64,000 nucleotides of DNA from DASPHG01 sp963849605 (GTDB lineage: Bacteria; Actinomycetota; Thermoleophilia; Solirubrobacterales; Thermoleophilaceae). Location of the stretch: NCBI GenBank assembly GCA_963849605.1, contig CAWKHX010000015.1, positions 62,001 through 126,000 of the forward strand. Reading direction: 5' to 3'. The position numbers were made by a program, and so were the translations under genes. Of the stretch, positions 42,835 to 51,203 are shown piece by piece; position 1 is the first letter of the stretch, and every line of letters begins with the position of its first letter. The notes beneath the pieces are model-generated. The model was not told the DNA's origin. It searched no databases and saw only the letters and a list, made by a program, of their open reading frames with translations.

Positions 42835-43592
42835 CGCGCGCCTTCGCCGCTCTCCGCGGGCTCTACGAGCGTCTGTACGGCGCCATCTGCGGCGTCCCGC
42901 CGCGGCCGTTGCGGCCGTGGCACTTCAAGTGGCTGACCACCGTCGACCTCCAGCGCGACCTGCGCGAGGTCACGGCGCGGCTCACGGGACGCGTGCTCGA
43001 CGTCGGGTGCGGCGAGCAGCCGTACCGGCCGTGGCTGACCGGCGCGAGCGCCTACGTGGGCGTCGACGTCGAGCCGGGGCCGGGGATCGACGCCGTCATC
43101 CGCCCCGGCGAACGCTGGCCGCTGGACGACGCGTCATTCGACTCGGTGCTCTGCACGCAGGTGCTCGAGCACGACAGCGACCCGCAGCACACGCTCGCCG
43201 AGATCGACCGGGTGCTCACGCCCGGAGGCACGGCCGTCGTCAGCGTCCCCTTCGCGTACAACGAGCACATGGCTCCGTACGACTACCGCCGCTGGTCGGC
43301 CGCGGGCGTCACCGCGGACGTGAGCACGCGCTTCGAGGTGGTCGAGGTCCGCAAGCAGGGGCCGGCGGGCAGCCTTCTCGGCGCGCTGTGGTTGAACTGG
43401 ATCGAGCACATCATCGGCCGTAGCCGCTCGCTCCAGCTCGTGCGTGCGCTCGTGTTCCCGCTCTGGATCCTCTACACCGGCGCGGTCAACGCCGTCGCGC
43501 GCGCGATCGATGCCCTCGACCGCACGGGCGCGTTCTACCTCAACGTGCTGGTCATCGCGAAGAAGCCGTCAGCTCGCGAACCGCGGCCATGA
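42831..43592 (+). CDS. SAM-dependent methyltransferase with C-terminal hydrophobic segment
   Basis: This 253-residue protein has class I methyltransferase motifs: RVLDVGCGEQPYRPWL (motif I), YVGVDVEPGPGIDA, FDSVLCTQVLEHD and VLTPGGTAVVSVPF. A hydrophobic C-terminal stretch (RALVFPLWILYTGAVNAVA) suggests membrane contact, fitting a lipid-linked acceptor. The start GTG overlaps the GT4 stop by 4 bp. The last 41 bp overlap a convergent GT4. The same layout (motif I, then a hydrophobic tail) is seen in the frameshifted methyltransferase at 51200. Confidence 0.85.
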   Translation: MTRAFAALRGLYERLYGAICGVPPRPLRPWHFKWLTTVDLQRDLREVTARLTGRVLDVGCGEQPYRPWLTGASAYVGVDVEPGPGIDAVIRPGERWPLDDASFDSVLCTQVLEHDSDPQHTLAEIDRVLTPGGTAVVSVPFAYNEHMAPYDYRRWSAAGVTADVSTRFEVVEVRKQGPAGSLLGALWLNWIEHIIGRSRSLQLVRALVFPLWILYTGAVNAVARAIDALDRTGAFYLNVLVIAKKPSAREPRP

Positions 43593-44763
43593 ACCGTTCC
43601 GACTCGCGCTCCCAGGTCATCTCCGGACTTGCCTGAAGCGCGTTCGCGCGCAGCCGTTCCCGGTGATCGAGGACGGTGCGGATCGCGCGGGAGATGTCGG
43701 CCGGGCTTTCGGGGTCGCACGTCTCGCCCACGTCGTACTCGCTGACGAGCTGAGTCATCTCGGGCGAGTTGCTCGTCACGACCGGCAGGCCCGCGGCGAT
43801 GTACTCATAGATCTTGTTCGGGAGGCTGAGGAAGTTGTTCAGGCTCACGTTGCGGTTCAGGACGACGCCGACGTCCGCGCCCGCCGTCGCGGCCACGACC
43901 TCGCTCGGGCGGACCGGCGGACGGATGATCATCCTGTCCGCGGCTCCCGCGCCCCCGGCGAGTGCGCGCAGGTGCTCGACGTAGTCGTCGTCGCCCGAGC
44001 CCATCACCACCAGCACGCAGTCGTCCATGTCGGCGAGCGCCGCGATGAGCTGCTCGAGCCCGCGGGTCGGCTGCATGCGGCCGGAGTAGAAGACGACGCG
44101 CTTCTCCACCGGCACGCCGTCGCGCAACGCCGGCAGCTGCCGGTCCCCGCCGCCCGTGGCCTCCGGCATGTTCCGGATCACACGCGGAGTCGGGACGCCG
44201 TAGCGGTCGGCCATCACCTCGGCGCGTGCGGGCGTGACCGCGAACACCATGTCGGCATGCCGAATCAGGCGCGACTCGTAGAGGATCCAGCCGCGCCGCT
44301 CATATGCGGGGCGCCCGGCGGCCGCGAAGTCCGGGAAGAGCTCGTGCGAGTCGTAGACGAGCGGCGTACGGAGCCGGCGCTTCGCGCGAATGCCGGCGAG
44401 AAACCCGTCGAGGTCGTGCCCGATCAGGAGCGCCGCCGGCCGCTCGGCTGCGACGCGGGCGGCGCGGCGTCCCCACCTGCGCATGCGAGCGAGCGCCCGC
44501 CCGCGGAACGCGAGGCGCGCGAACAGCGGCAGGCGCGTCGCGTGGATCCAGCCGAGTGCACGTGCGGCCACGCCGTTCGCCGACACGCGCCGGATCGCGT
44601 AGCCGTCACGCACCTCGTGCGGAGGAAGGCCTTCCGCCTCGAGGGCAAGCACGTCGACCTCGTAGCCGGCCGCTAGCAGAGAACGTGCCTCCCGCTCGAC
44701 CCTCGAATCCAGCTCGAATGGGTGGTACAGGAACATCACTACGCGTCCAACCGAAGAAGCCAA
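43552..44763 (-). CDS. Glycosyltransferase family 4
   Basis: This 403-residue GT-B enzyme starts at TTG with RVVMFLYHPFELDSRVEREA. LIGHDLDGFLAGIRA and PLVYDSHELFPDF mark the N-terminal half. VVFYSGRMQPTRGLEQLIAAL opens the donor half, and SLPNKIYEYIAAGLPVVT is the catalytic region in the KxYEYxAxG form. The subgroup resembles capsule and teichuronic GT4 enzymes. It is a single minus-strand gene between two plus-strand blocks, with the RmlC operon starting 48 bp away on the other strand. Confidence 0.87.
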   Translation of the reverse strand: MASSVGRVVMFLYHPFELDSRVEREARSLLAAGYEVDVLALEAEGLPPHEVRDGYAIRRVSANGVAARALGWIHATRLPLFARLAFRGRALARMRRWGRRAARVAAERPAALLIGHDLDGFLAGIRAKRRLRTPLVYDSHELFPDFAAAGRPAYERRGWILYESRLIRHADMVFAVTPARAEVMADRYGVPTPRVIRNMPEATGGGDRQLPALRDGVPVEKRVVFYSGRMQPTRGLEQLIAALADMDDCVLVVMGSGDDDYVEHLRALAGGAGAADRMIIRPPVRPSEVVAATAGADVGVVLNRNVSLNNFLSLPNKIYEYIAAGLPVVTSNSPEMTQLVSEYDVGETCDPESPADISRAIRTVLDHRERLRANALQASPEMTWERESERFMAAVRELTASSR

Positions 44764-44811
44764 GCGCGGCGCAGCGTAACGGCTGGGAATCCTCCTCTAG
44801 GCTGGCCTGCC

Positions 44812-45354
44812 GTGGAGCAGCTCGAGACTCGCCTCGACGGCCCGATCCTGCTCCAGCACGTCCGCCACGGCGACGCGCGGGGCTTCTTCGAGGAGACCTA
44901 CCGTGCGAGCGCATTTGCAGAGCTCGGGATCACGGACACGTTCGTGCAGGACAACCACTCGCGCTCGGAGCGCGGCGTGCTTCGCGGCATGCACTTCCAG
45001 GTCGGCGACGGCCAAGCGAAGCTCGTGCGCTGCGCACGTGGCGCGATCTTCGACGTCGTCGTCGACCTCCGGCGGAAGTCGTCGACATTCGGCCGGTGGG
45101 AGGCGCATACGCTCGACGACGAGCAGCACCGGCAGCTCTACGTGCCCGTCGGCTTCGCGCACGGTTTCTGCGTCACCAGCGAAACCGCGGACGTGATCTA
45201 CAAGTGCTCGAGCTACTACGACCCCGCGCTCGAGCGCGGTATCGCCTACGACGACCCGGAGCTGGGAATCGAGTGGCCGGAGCTCGAGCTAAAGGTGTCC
45301 GAGCGTGATGCGCGCGCTCCGCGGCTCGCAGAAATAGCTCACGAACTCGCGTGA
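44812..45354 (+). CDS. rmlC: dTDP-4-dehydrorhamnose 3,5-epimerase (RmlC)
   Basis: This 180-residue cupin has all expected signatures: DARGFFEETYRASAF, VQDNHSRSERGVLRGMHFQ with the catalytic His region, LVRCARGAIFDVVVDLR and YVPVGFAHGFCVTSE. RmlC converts dTDP-4-keto-6-deoxyglucose to the 4-keto-rhamnose form on the way to dTDP-L-rhamnose. RmlA, RmlB and RmlD are not in the window. GTG at 44812 starts it; the open frame upstream is not conserved. It is the first gene of the long plus-strand operon, and its stop overlaps the FkbM gene by 4 bp. Confidence 0.92.
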   Translation: MEQLETRLDGPILLQHVRHGDARGFFEETYRASAFAELGITDTFVQDNHSRSERGVLRGMHFQVGDGQAKLVRCARGAIFDVVVDLRRKSSTFGRWEAHTLDDEQHRQLYVPVGFAHGFCVTSETADVIYKCSSYYDPALERGIAYDDPELGIEWPELELKVSERDARAPRLAEIAHELA

Positions 45355-46166
45355 AGCGGCTGCGCCTCGGCGGGCGGCCCCTCGGCCTGATCGCCCGCAA
45401 CGTATTCGCACCGGCGAACTACCGCGCCCTGTTGGCGATGCGGCGTCGCTACGTCCGGCCCCTCGACGCGGGCCGGCGATATTTCTTAGGGCGCGGGGAA
45501 TACCCGACGAGCGTGCCTGTCCGGACGCCAGTCGGGCTCGTCGAACCGACCCTCTGGTCCCGACACGACATGTTCACCGTGCACGAGATCTTCGCGCGCC
45601 AGGACTATGCAGCGACAGAGGACGACCTGCGCGTCGTCGACGTCGGCTCGAACATCGGCCTCTCTGCCCTCTACTTCCTGACGCGATCGCCGAACGCGCA
45701 TTGCCGCCTGTACGAGCCGGTGCCGACGAACGTCGAACGCCTCCGCCACAACCTCGCCGACTTCACCGATCGATACGCGCTCGAGCGCGTGGCCGTGGCC
45801 GATTTCGACGGTCAGGCCGACTTTGGCATCGACACCAGCGGCCGCTACGGCGGAATCGACATAGCCACGGGACACACGACGCAGGTCCCGTGCAGGGACA
45901 TAAACCGAGTTCTCGAGGACGCGCTCGAGACCTGGGACGCGATCGACCTCCTCAAGTTGGATGTCGAGGGGATGGAGGCGCGCCTGCTCGACGCGATCCG
46001 ACCTGACCTGCTCCGCCGCATACGCACCTTGTACGTTGAGGGACGGCGCGGTTCGCTACCCCTACCCGACGGGTTTGAGGTCTCTGAGAGCTGCGAGACG
46101 GTGCGCCTACGGCTGAAAAAGGCCGTGCAATCCCGGGCTGTGGCGCGTGAACGCTTAGACTCCTGA
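45351..46166 (+). CDS. FkbM-family SAM-dependent methyltransferase
   Basis: This 271-residue protein has the FkbM pattern: LRVVDVGSNIGLSALYFL (motif I), RLYEPVPTNVERLRHNL and AIDLLKLDVEGMEARLLD, where the DVEG step is diagnostic. The family adds methyl groups to hydroxyls of natural products and surface sugars. The N-terminal 80 residues are basic and family-variable. GTG overlaps the rmlC stop, giving tight coupling, so it might methylate a rhamnose-type residue; this is inference. Confidence 0.88.
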   Translation: MKRLRLGGRPLGLIARNVFAPANYRALLAMRRRYVRPLDAGRRYFLGRGEYPTSVPVRTPVGLVEPTLWSRHDMFTVHEIFARQDYAATEDDLRVVDVGSNIGLSALYFLTRSPNAHCRLYEPVPTNVERLRHNLADFTDRYALERVAVADFDGQADFGIDTSGRYGGIDIATGHTTQVPCRDINRVLEDALETWDAIDLLKLDVEGMEARLLDAIRPDLLRRIRTLYVEGRRGSLPLPDGFEVSESCETVRLRLKKAVQSRAVARERLDS

Positions 46167-46194
46167 AGTTCGGGGAGGACCTTTTAGGGATTAC

Positions 46195-46212
46195 GCCTGT
46201 TCTAGGTCAGGC
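46195..46212. promoter_or_regulatory. Inverted repeat upstream of the WecG/TagA-type gene
   Basis: GCCTG and CAGGC form 5-bp arms around an 8-base loop that contains CTAG, 8 bases before the ATG at 46220. It lies in a 53-bp gap inside the otherwise overlapping operon. It could be an internal operator or a hairpin hiding the start; no T-run follows, so it is not an intrinsic terminator. Confidence 0.3.
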
Positions 46213-46219
46213 AAGGGCG

Positions 46220-47092
46220 ATGAGACCATCCGAGCGACAGACCCTCGAGTACTCCCCCGCCGCGCGCAGCGAGCATGCGCAGGGCCCGCAGCCGACCCTG
46301 CGGCCGCTGCCGCGCGCCGACGAGGTCCCCACGCGCGAGCTGCTGGGGATCCCCGTGGCGATGACGGACTACTCGCAGACGATGGACGTGATGGATGGGC
46401 TGATCGCGCGCGACGAGCGCGGTTGGGTCTGCGCCGTCGCCGTCCACGCGGTGATGGTCGCCCAGCGCGATCCGGAGATGCGAAGCGCGTTGCTCGACTC
46501 CGCGCTCACAGTGCCGGACGGCATGCCGCTCGTCTGGGCGGCGAACATGCTCGGCGAGCAGCTCGAGAACCGCGTCTACGGGCCGGAGCTCATGTCGCGC
46601 TACAGCGACCGCTGCGCCGAGGCCGGGCACCGCGTCTGGCTCTACGGCGGCCGTGACCAGGGGTCGCTCGTCCAGCTCGCGCTGTCACTGCGGCGCAAGC
46701 ACCCGGGGATCAAGATCGTCGGCGGCTACTCGCCGCCCTTCCGCGACCTCACCGAGGAGGAGGAGACCGCGCTCGCCGCGCAGATCAACGCGCAGAAGCC
46801 GGACGTCCTCTGGGTCGGCATCGGCGTGCCCAAGCAGGAGAAGTGGATGGCGCGCATGCGGGAGCGGCTCGACGTGCCCGTCATGTGCGCGGTCGGGGCC
46901 GCGTTCGACTTCCACGCCGGGCGCATCTCGCAGGCGCCGAACTGGATGCAGAACCGCGGCCTCGAGTGGACCTACCGGATCGCGCAGGAGCCGCGCCGGC
47001 TGCTGCCGCGCTACGTCTATTACAACCCGCGGTTCCTCGGCGCGTTCACGAAGCAGCTCGTCCGCGAGCGCCGCAGAGCCCTCTCCGCCTAG
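46220..47092 (+). CDS. WecG/TagA/CpsF-family glycosyltransferase (GT26)
   Basis: This 290-residue enzyme transfers ManNAc, ManNAcA or a related sugar to polyprenyl-diphosphate-GlcNAc in teichoic acid, ECA and capsule pathways. Signatures are VAVHAVMVAQRDPEM, ALTVPDGMPLVWAANML (the T-PDG-PLVWA core), VWLYGGRDQG, DVLWVGIGVPKQEKWM and VGAAFDFHAGRISQAPNWM. The first 40 residues are extra and poorly conserved; an ATG is used. A nucleotide-sugar dehydrogenase and an epimerase follow directly, which would suit a uronic acid donor, though this link is inference. It begins after the only sizeable gap in the operon's 5' half. Confidence 0.9.
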   Translation: MRPSERQTLEYSPAARSEHAQGPQPTLRPLPRADEVPTRELLGIPVAMTDYSQTMDVMDGLIARDERGWVCAVAVHAVMVAQRDPEMRSALLDSALTVPDGMPLVWAANMLGEQLENRVYGPELMSRYSDRCAEAGHRVWLYGGRDQGSLVQLALSLRRKHPGIKIVGGYSPPFRDLTEEEETALAAQINAQKPDVLWVGIGVPKQEKWMARMRERLDVPVMCAVGAAFDFHAGRISQAPNWMQNRGLEWTYRIAQEPRRLLPRYVYYNPRFLGAFTKQLVRERRRALSA

Positions 47093-47101
47093 GCTACGCC
47101 C

Positions 47102-48340
47102 ATGTCAGCATGCGTCGCCGTCGTCGGGCTCGGACGAATCGGGCTTCCGCTCGCCCTGTCGTTCGCTGACCACGGCTGCGACGTGATCGGCATCGATCGC
47201 GAGCCCGCGGTGCTCGAGCGCATTCGCAGCGGGCAGATGCCGTTCAAGGAGACCGGCACGCAGGAGCTGCTCGAGCGCGTCATGGGCGGCGACAAGCTCG
47301 AGCTGAGCCAGCAGATCCAGGACGCGAGCGCCGCCGACTACATCATCCTGACGCTCGGCACGCCCGCTCTGGCGCAGATCGAGATCGACGTGTCCCAGAT
47401 CCGCCAGGCTGTGGACGACCTGATGCCCGTCCTGCGCGAGGGGCAGACGATCATCCTGCGCTCGACCGTCGGCCCCGGCACGACCGAGTGGCTCGCCGGC
47501 TATCTCGAGCAGCTACGCGGCTTCCAGATCGGGCACGACCTGTTCGTCGCCCACGTGCCCGAGCGCATAGCGGTCAACCACTTCCTCGAGGAGATCGAGA
47601 CCCTGCCGACGATCGTCGGCGGCGTCGGCGAGGAGTCGGGCCGCCGCGCGGCGGCCCTGTTCGACGTCTTCGGGGCGACGATCGAGCAGACGACCCCGGT
47701 GCAGGCGGAGCTGGCGAAGATCTGGACCAACATCCTGCGCTACGCGACCTTCGCTCTCCCGAACCTCCTGATGATGCAGTGCGAGCGCCACGGCGCGAAC
47801 GTGTTCGAGGTGATCGAGCTGATCAACCACGAGTACCCGCGCGGCGGCATGGCGATGCCGGGGCTGACGGCGGGCACCTGCCTGCGCAAGGACTTCACCT
47901 TCACCGAGGAGAGCTCGGCCGCGCCCGGCATGCTGCTGGCCGTGTCGCGCGTGCACGAGACCGTGCCGCACTTCCTCGTCGAGGGCGTCAAGCGGCGGCT
48001 CAACGGCACCCTGCGCGACAAGAAGATCACCGTCCTCGGACTGACGTTCAAGCGCGACACCGACGACCCACGCGACTCGCTCTCGCTCAAGCTGATCCGG
48101 CTGCTCGAGCGCGAGCTCTGCCAGGTCGCGCGCCACGACCCGTTCCTGCCCGACCAGTCGGACCCGCTCGAGGAAGCCCTCTCGGGCGCCGAGGCGGTCA
48201 TCGTCGCCACGAACCACACGGCGTACGAGGGCGTGCTGCCTCAGCTCGCGCCCCACACGCTGCTGTGCGATCCGTGGAACGTGTCGGGCGCCGGGCAGGT
48301 GTTCGCCTTCACGGACGAGCTCGTCCCGGCCGCTCGATGA
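47102..48340 (+). CDS. UDP-sugar 6-dehydrogenase family (nucleotide-sugar dehydrogenase)
   Basis: This 412-residue NAD enzyme oxidises C6 of a nucleotide sugar to a carboxylate. CVAVVGLGRIGLPLALSFA is the NAD-binding loop; TVGPGTTEWL and AHVPERIAVNHFLEEIETLP lie in the substrate region; the catalytic Cys260 is in AGTCLRKDF with Lys263; the C-terminal domain has ITVLGLTFKRDTDDPRDSL. The family covers UDP-Glc, UDP-GlcNAc and UDP-ManNAc dehydrogenases; GTCLRKD rather than GPCLxKD leaves the exact substrate open. It lies 9 bp after the WecG-type gene, and its stop overlaps the next ATG. Confidence 0.88.
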   Translation: MSACVAVVGLGRIGLPLALSFADHGCDVIGIDREPAVLERIRSGQMPFKETGTQELLERVMGGDKLELSQQIQDASAADYIILTLGTPALAQIEIDVSQIRQAVDDLMPVLREGQTIILRSTVGPGTTEWLAGYLEQLRGFQIGHDLFVAHVPERIAVNHFLEEIETLPTIVGGVGEESGRRAAALFDVFGATIEQTTPVQAELAKIWTNILRYATFALPNLLMMQCERHGANVFEVIELINHEYPRGGMAMPGLTAGTCLRKDFTFTEESSAAPGMLLAVSRVHETVPHFLVEGVKRRLNGTLRDKKITVLGLTFKRDTDDPRDSLSLKLIRLLERELCQVARHDPFLPDQSDPLEEALSGAEAVIVATNHTAYEGVLPQLAPHTLLCDPWNVSGAGQVFAFTDELVPAAR

Positions 48341-49305
48341 ACCGCGTCCTCGTGACGGGCGGGGCCGGCACGATCGGCCAGGCGCTCGTGCGGCGACTCG
48401 TGCCGGACCCCGAATGGGAGGTCCGGGTGGCCGACCAGCGCACGCCGCCGCAATGGATGCGCGAGACGTGCGAGATCGAGGTCGGCGACCTCCGCGAGCA
48501 GGCGGTCGCCGAGCGTGCCGTCGCGGGCACCAGCCATGTCGTCCACCTGGCCGCGATCGTCGGCGGGATCGGCAACTTCCACAAGCTGCCGCACACGCTC
48601 CTCGAGGTGAACACGGCCCTCTACAACTCGGTCTTCCGTGCCGCGCTCGGCCAGGGCGTCGACCGGCTCGTGTATGTCTCGTCGTCGATGGTGTTCGAGC
48701 GCGCGACGCAGTTCCCCACTCCGGAGGAGCACGTGCACGACGTGCCGGCGCCTCGGTCCGCGTACGGCTTCTCGAAGCTCGCCGGCGAGGTGTATTGCCG
48801 CGCGCTCGCCGACGAGCACGGCCTGCGCTACTCGATCGTGCGCCCGTTCAACGCCTACGGCCCGGGCGAGGCGCCCGAGCACGAGCCGGGAATCGCCCAC
48901 GCCGTGCCCGACCTGATCCGGAAGGTGCTCTCAGGACAGCGGCCGCTCCAGATCTTCGGCTCGGGCGAGCAGACGCGCACGCTCACCTACGTCGACGACA
49001 TCGCCGAGGGGATAGTCGCCGCGATGGCACACCCGGCCGCCGAGGGCGAGGACTTCAACATCTCTGCGTCGGACGAATTGACCGTCGCCCAGATCGCGCG
49101 CCTGATCTGGGAGGCGTGCGGCGAGGACCCGGCGGAGCTCGAGTTCGAGCACGTGCCGAGCTTCGAGGTGGACGTCCAGCGCCGCTGGCCGTCGGTCGAG
49201 AAGGCCCGCCGCATGCTCGGCTGGGAGGCCGCCGTGCCGGTGGAGGAAGGGCTCGTCCGAACCGTCGAGTGGATACGCGAGCTGGAGCTGGTGCCGAATG
49301 AGTGA
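48337..49305 (+). CDS. NAD-dependent epimerase/dehydratase (extended SDR)
   Basis: This 322-residue protein has NRVLVTGGAGTIGQALVRRL for NAD binding, VVHLAAIVGGIGNF, YVSSSMVFERAT and the catalytic YGFSK (Tyr143, Lys147). RPFNAYGPGEAPEHEPGIAHAV and LQIFGSGEQTRTLTYVDDIA are typical of nucleotide-sugar epimerases. The order after a dehydrogenase suggests a C4 or C5 epimerase or decarboxylase acting on a uronic acid, but no substrate can be read. The start ATG overlaps the upstream stop, and its end overlaps gmd by 8 bp. Confidence 0.85.
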   Translation: MNRVLVTGGAGTIGQALVRRLVPDPEWEVRVADQRTPPQWMRETCEIEVGDLREQAVAERAVAGTSHVVHLAAIVGGIGNFHKLPHTLLEVNTALYNSVFRAALGQGVDRLVYVSSSMVFERATQFPTPEEHVHDVPAPRSAYGFSKLAGEVYCRALADEHGLRYSIVRPFNAYGPGEAPEHEPGIAHAVPDLIRKVLSGQRPLQIFGSGEQTRTLTYVDDIAEGIVAAMAHPAAEGEDFNISASDELTVAQIARLIWEACGEDPAELEFEHVPSFEVDVQRRWPSVEKARRMLGWEAAVPVEEGLVRTVEWIRELELVPNE

Positions 49306-50290
49306 GCGCCGCGCCCTGATCACGGGGATCACAGGCCAGGACGGCTCGTACCTCGCCGACCTGCTGCTCGAGAAGGGCTACGACGTGCACGGGATGGTCC
49401 GGCGCGCCTCGACCGAGAAGTTCGACAGGCTCGAGCACATCCGCAACCAGATCACCCTGCACCAGGGCGACCTGCTCGACCACCGCTCGCTCGTCGACAC
49501 GCTCAGGGCGTCGAACCCCGACGAGATCTACAACCTCGCCGCGATGAGCTTCGTCCACGTGTCGTGGATCCAGCCGGTGCTGACCGCCGAGTTCACCGGC
49601 CTGGGCGTCACGCGCGTCCTGGAGGCGATGCGCGAGGTGTGCCCCGGCGCGCGCTTCTACCAGGCGTCCTCGAGCGAGATGTTCGGGAAGGTCCGCGAGG
49701 TCCCGCAGACCGAGACGACCTCGCTGTATCCGCGCTCGCCGTACGGCGTCGCGAAGACCTACGGCCACTACATCACGGTCAACTACCGCGAGAGCTACGG
49801 CCTTTTTGCCTGCTCAGGGATACTTTTCAACCACGAGTCGCCTCGCCGCGGGCTCGAGTTCGTCACCCGCAAGGTCACGAACGCGGCGGCCTCGATCAAG
49901 CTCGGGCTCCAGGACAAGCTCCTGCTCGGGAACCTCGACGCGGAGCGCGACTGGGGCTACGCGAAGGACTATGTCGAGGCGATGTGGCTGATGCTCCAGC
50001 AGGACGAGCCCGAGGACTTCGTTATCGCGACGAACCAGACGCACACCGTGCGCGAGCTCGTCGAGCGCGCGTTCGGGCGTGTGGGGCTCGATCCCGAGGA
50101 GCACGTCGGCACCGACCCGCAGCACTTCCGGCCCGCGGAGGTCGACCAGCTGCGCGGTGACTACTCGAAGGCCAGGGAGATACTCGGGTGGGAGCCGAAG
50201 ACGAGCTTCGAGGAGCTCGTCGACCTGATGGTCGACGCCGACCTCGAACAGCTTCAGAGGATGGGGACGGTCGGCCGGCTCGAGAGCTGA
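49298..50290 (+). CDS. gmd: GDP-mannose 4,6-dehydratase
   Basis: This 330-residue SDR enzyme makes GDP-4-keto-6-deoxymannose. RALITGITGQDGSYLADLLL is the Gmd-specific NADP loop; VHGMVRRAST, IYNLAAMSFVHVSW, YQASSSEMFGKV and SPYGVAKTYGHYI (Tyr149, Lys153) follow, then GILFNHESPRRG and GNLDAERDWGYAKDYVEAMW. These are near-perfect family signatures. It uses product chemistry with the next gene, the likely reductase, spaced by 4 bp. GDP-mannose itself would come from elsewhere in the genome. It overlaps the preceding epimerase gene by 8 bp. Confidence 0.95.
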   Translation: MSERRALITGITGQDGSYLADLLLEKGYDVHGMVRRASTEKFDRLEHIRNQITLHQGDLLDHRSLVDTLRASNPDEIYNLAAMSFVHVSWIQPVLTAEFTGLGVTRVLEAMREVCPGARFYQASSSEMFGKVREVPQTETTSLYPRSPYGVAKTYGHYITVNYRESYGLFACSGILFNHESPRRGLEFVTRKVTNAAASIKLGLQDKLLLGNLDAERDWGYAKDYVEAMWLMLQQDEPEDFVIATNQTHTVRELVERAFGRVGLDPEEHVGTDPQHFRPAEVDQLRGDYSKAREILGWEPKTSFEELVDLMVDADLEQLQRMGTVGRLES

Positions 50291-50294
50291 CGGC

Positions 50295-51203
50295 ATGCCC
50301 GCCCGAGTGCTCGTCACCGGTGCCGGCGGGTTCGCCGGCCGCCATCTCGTCCGCCACCTGACCGATAGCGGCGGGGAGGTTGCCGGACCGTCGAGCGCGG
50401 ACCTCGACCTGCGTGACGCCGACCGGACGCGGGCGCTCGTACGCGACGTGCGCCCCGACCGCGTCTTCCATCTCGCGGCGCTGGCGAGCGTCAAGCGCTC
50501 CTGGGACGAGCCCGAGCGGACGATCGCCGACAACCAGGCGATGACGCTGGCGCTGCTCGAGGCGGTACGCCACGAGGCGCCCGGCGCGCGCGTCCTGATC
50601 GCAGGGACCGGCGAGGTCTACGGCGCGCCGTCCTCGCTCCCGGTGGCCGAGGATGCCCCGCTCGGCCCCCAGAACCCCTACGCGCTCTCGAAGGCGAGCT
50701 GCGACCTGCTCGGCCAGCTCTACGAACGAGCCTGGGAGCTCGCGGTCGTCCGGACGCGCGCGTTCAATCACGCCGGGCCCGGGCAGTCGGACGACTACGT
50801 CGTCGGCACGCTGACCCGGCAGGTCGCCGCCGCCGAGGTCGCGGGCGCCGACTCGGTGGTGATCCGCACCGGCAACCCCGACAGCGCCCGCGACTTCACC
50901 GACGTGCGCGACGTGGTGCGTGCGTACGCCGCGGCGATCGAGCTCGAGAGCGGCGCCTACAACGTCGCGTCCGAGCGGAGCTTGACCGTGAACGATCTGA
51001 TCGACGCGATCCGCGGGCAGACCCGGCTCGAGGTGCAGCACGAGGTCGACCCGGACCGGGTGCGGCACCACGACGTGAGCGAGATCCGCGGCTCGGCCGC
51101 GCGCCTCCGCGGGGCCACCGGGTGGAAGCCGAGCATCCCGCTCGAGCAGACGATCGCGGACGCGATCGCCTGGTGGCGCGACGAGCTGGCGCAGGACGCA
51201 TGA
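50295..51203 (+). CDS. rmd: GDP-6-deoxy-D-mannose reductase (Rmd-like)
   Basis: This 302-residue SDR protein has ARVLVTGAGGFAGRHLVRHL, VFHLAALASVKRSW, LIAGTGEVYGAP and NPYALSKASCDLL (Tyr129, Lys133); RTRAFNHAGPGQSDDYVVGT is characteristic of Rmd rather than GDP-fucose synthase. Rmd reduces the Gmd product at C4 to GDP-D-rhamnose. GDP-fucose synthase would need an epimerase motif that I do not see. Coupled to gmd (4-bp gap) and, through an ATGA overlap, to the following methyltransferase. The call depends on pair context as well as sequence. Confidence 0.85.
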   Translation: MPARVLVTGAGGFAGRHLVRHLTDSGGEVAGPSSADLDLRDADRTRALVRDVRPDRVFHLAALASVKRSWDEPERTIADNQAMTLALLEAVRHEAPGARVLIAGTGEVYGAPSSLPVAEDAPLGPQNPYALSKASCDLLGQLYERAWELAVVRTRAFNHAGPGQSDDYVVGTLTRQVAAAEVAGADSVVIRTGNPDSARDFTDVRDVVRAYAAAIELESGAYNVASERSLTVNDLIDAIRGQTRLEVQHEVDPDRVRHHDVSEIRGSAARLRGATGWKPSIPLEQTIADAIAWWRDELAQDA

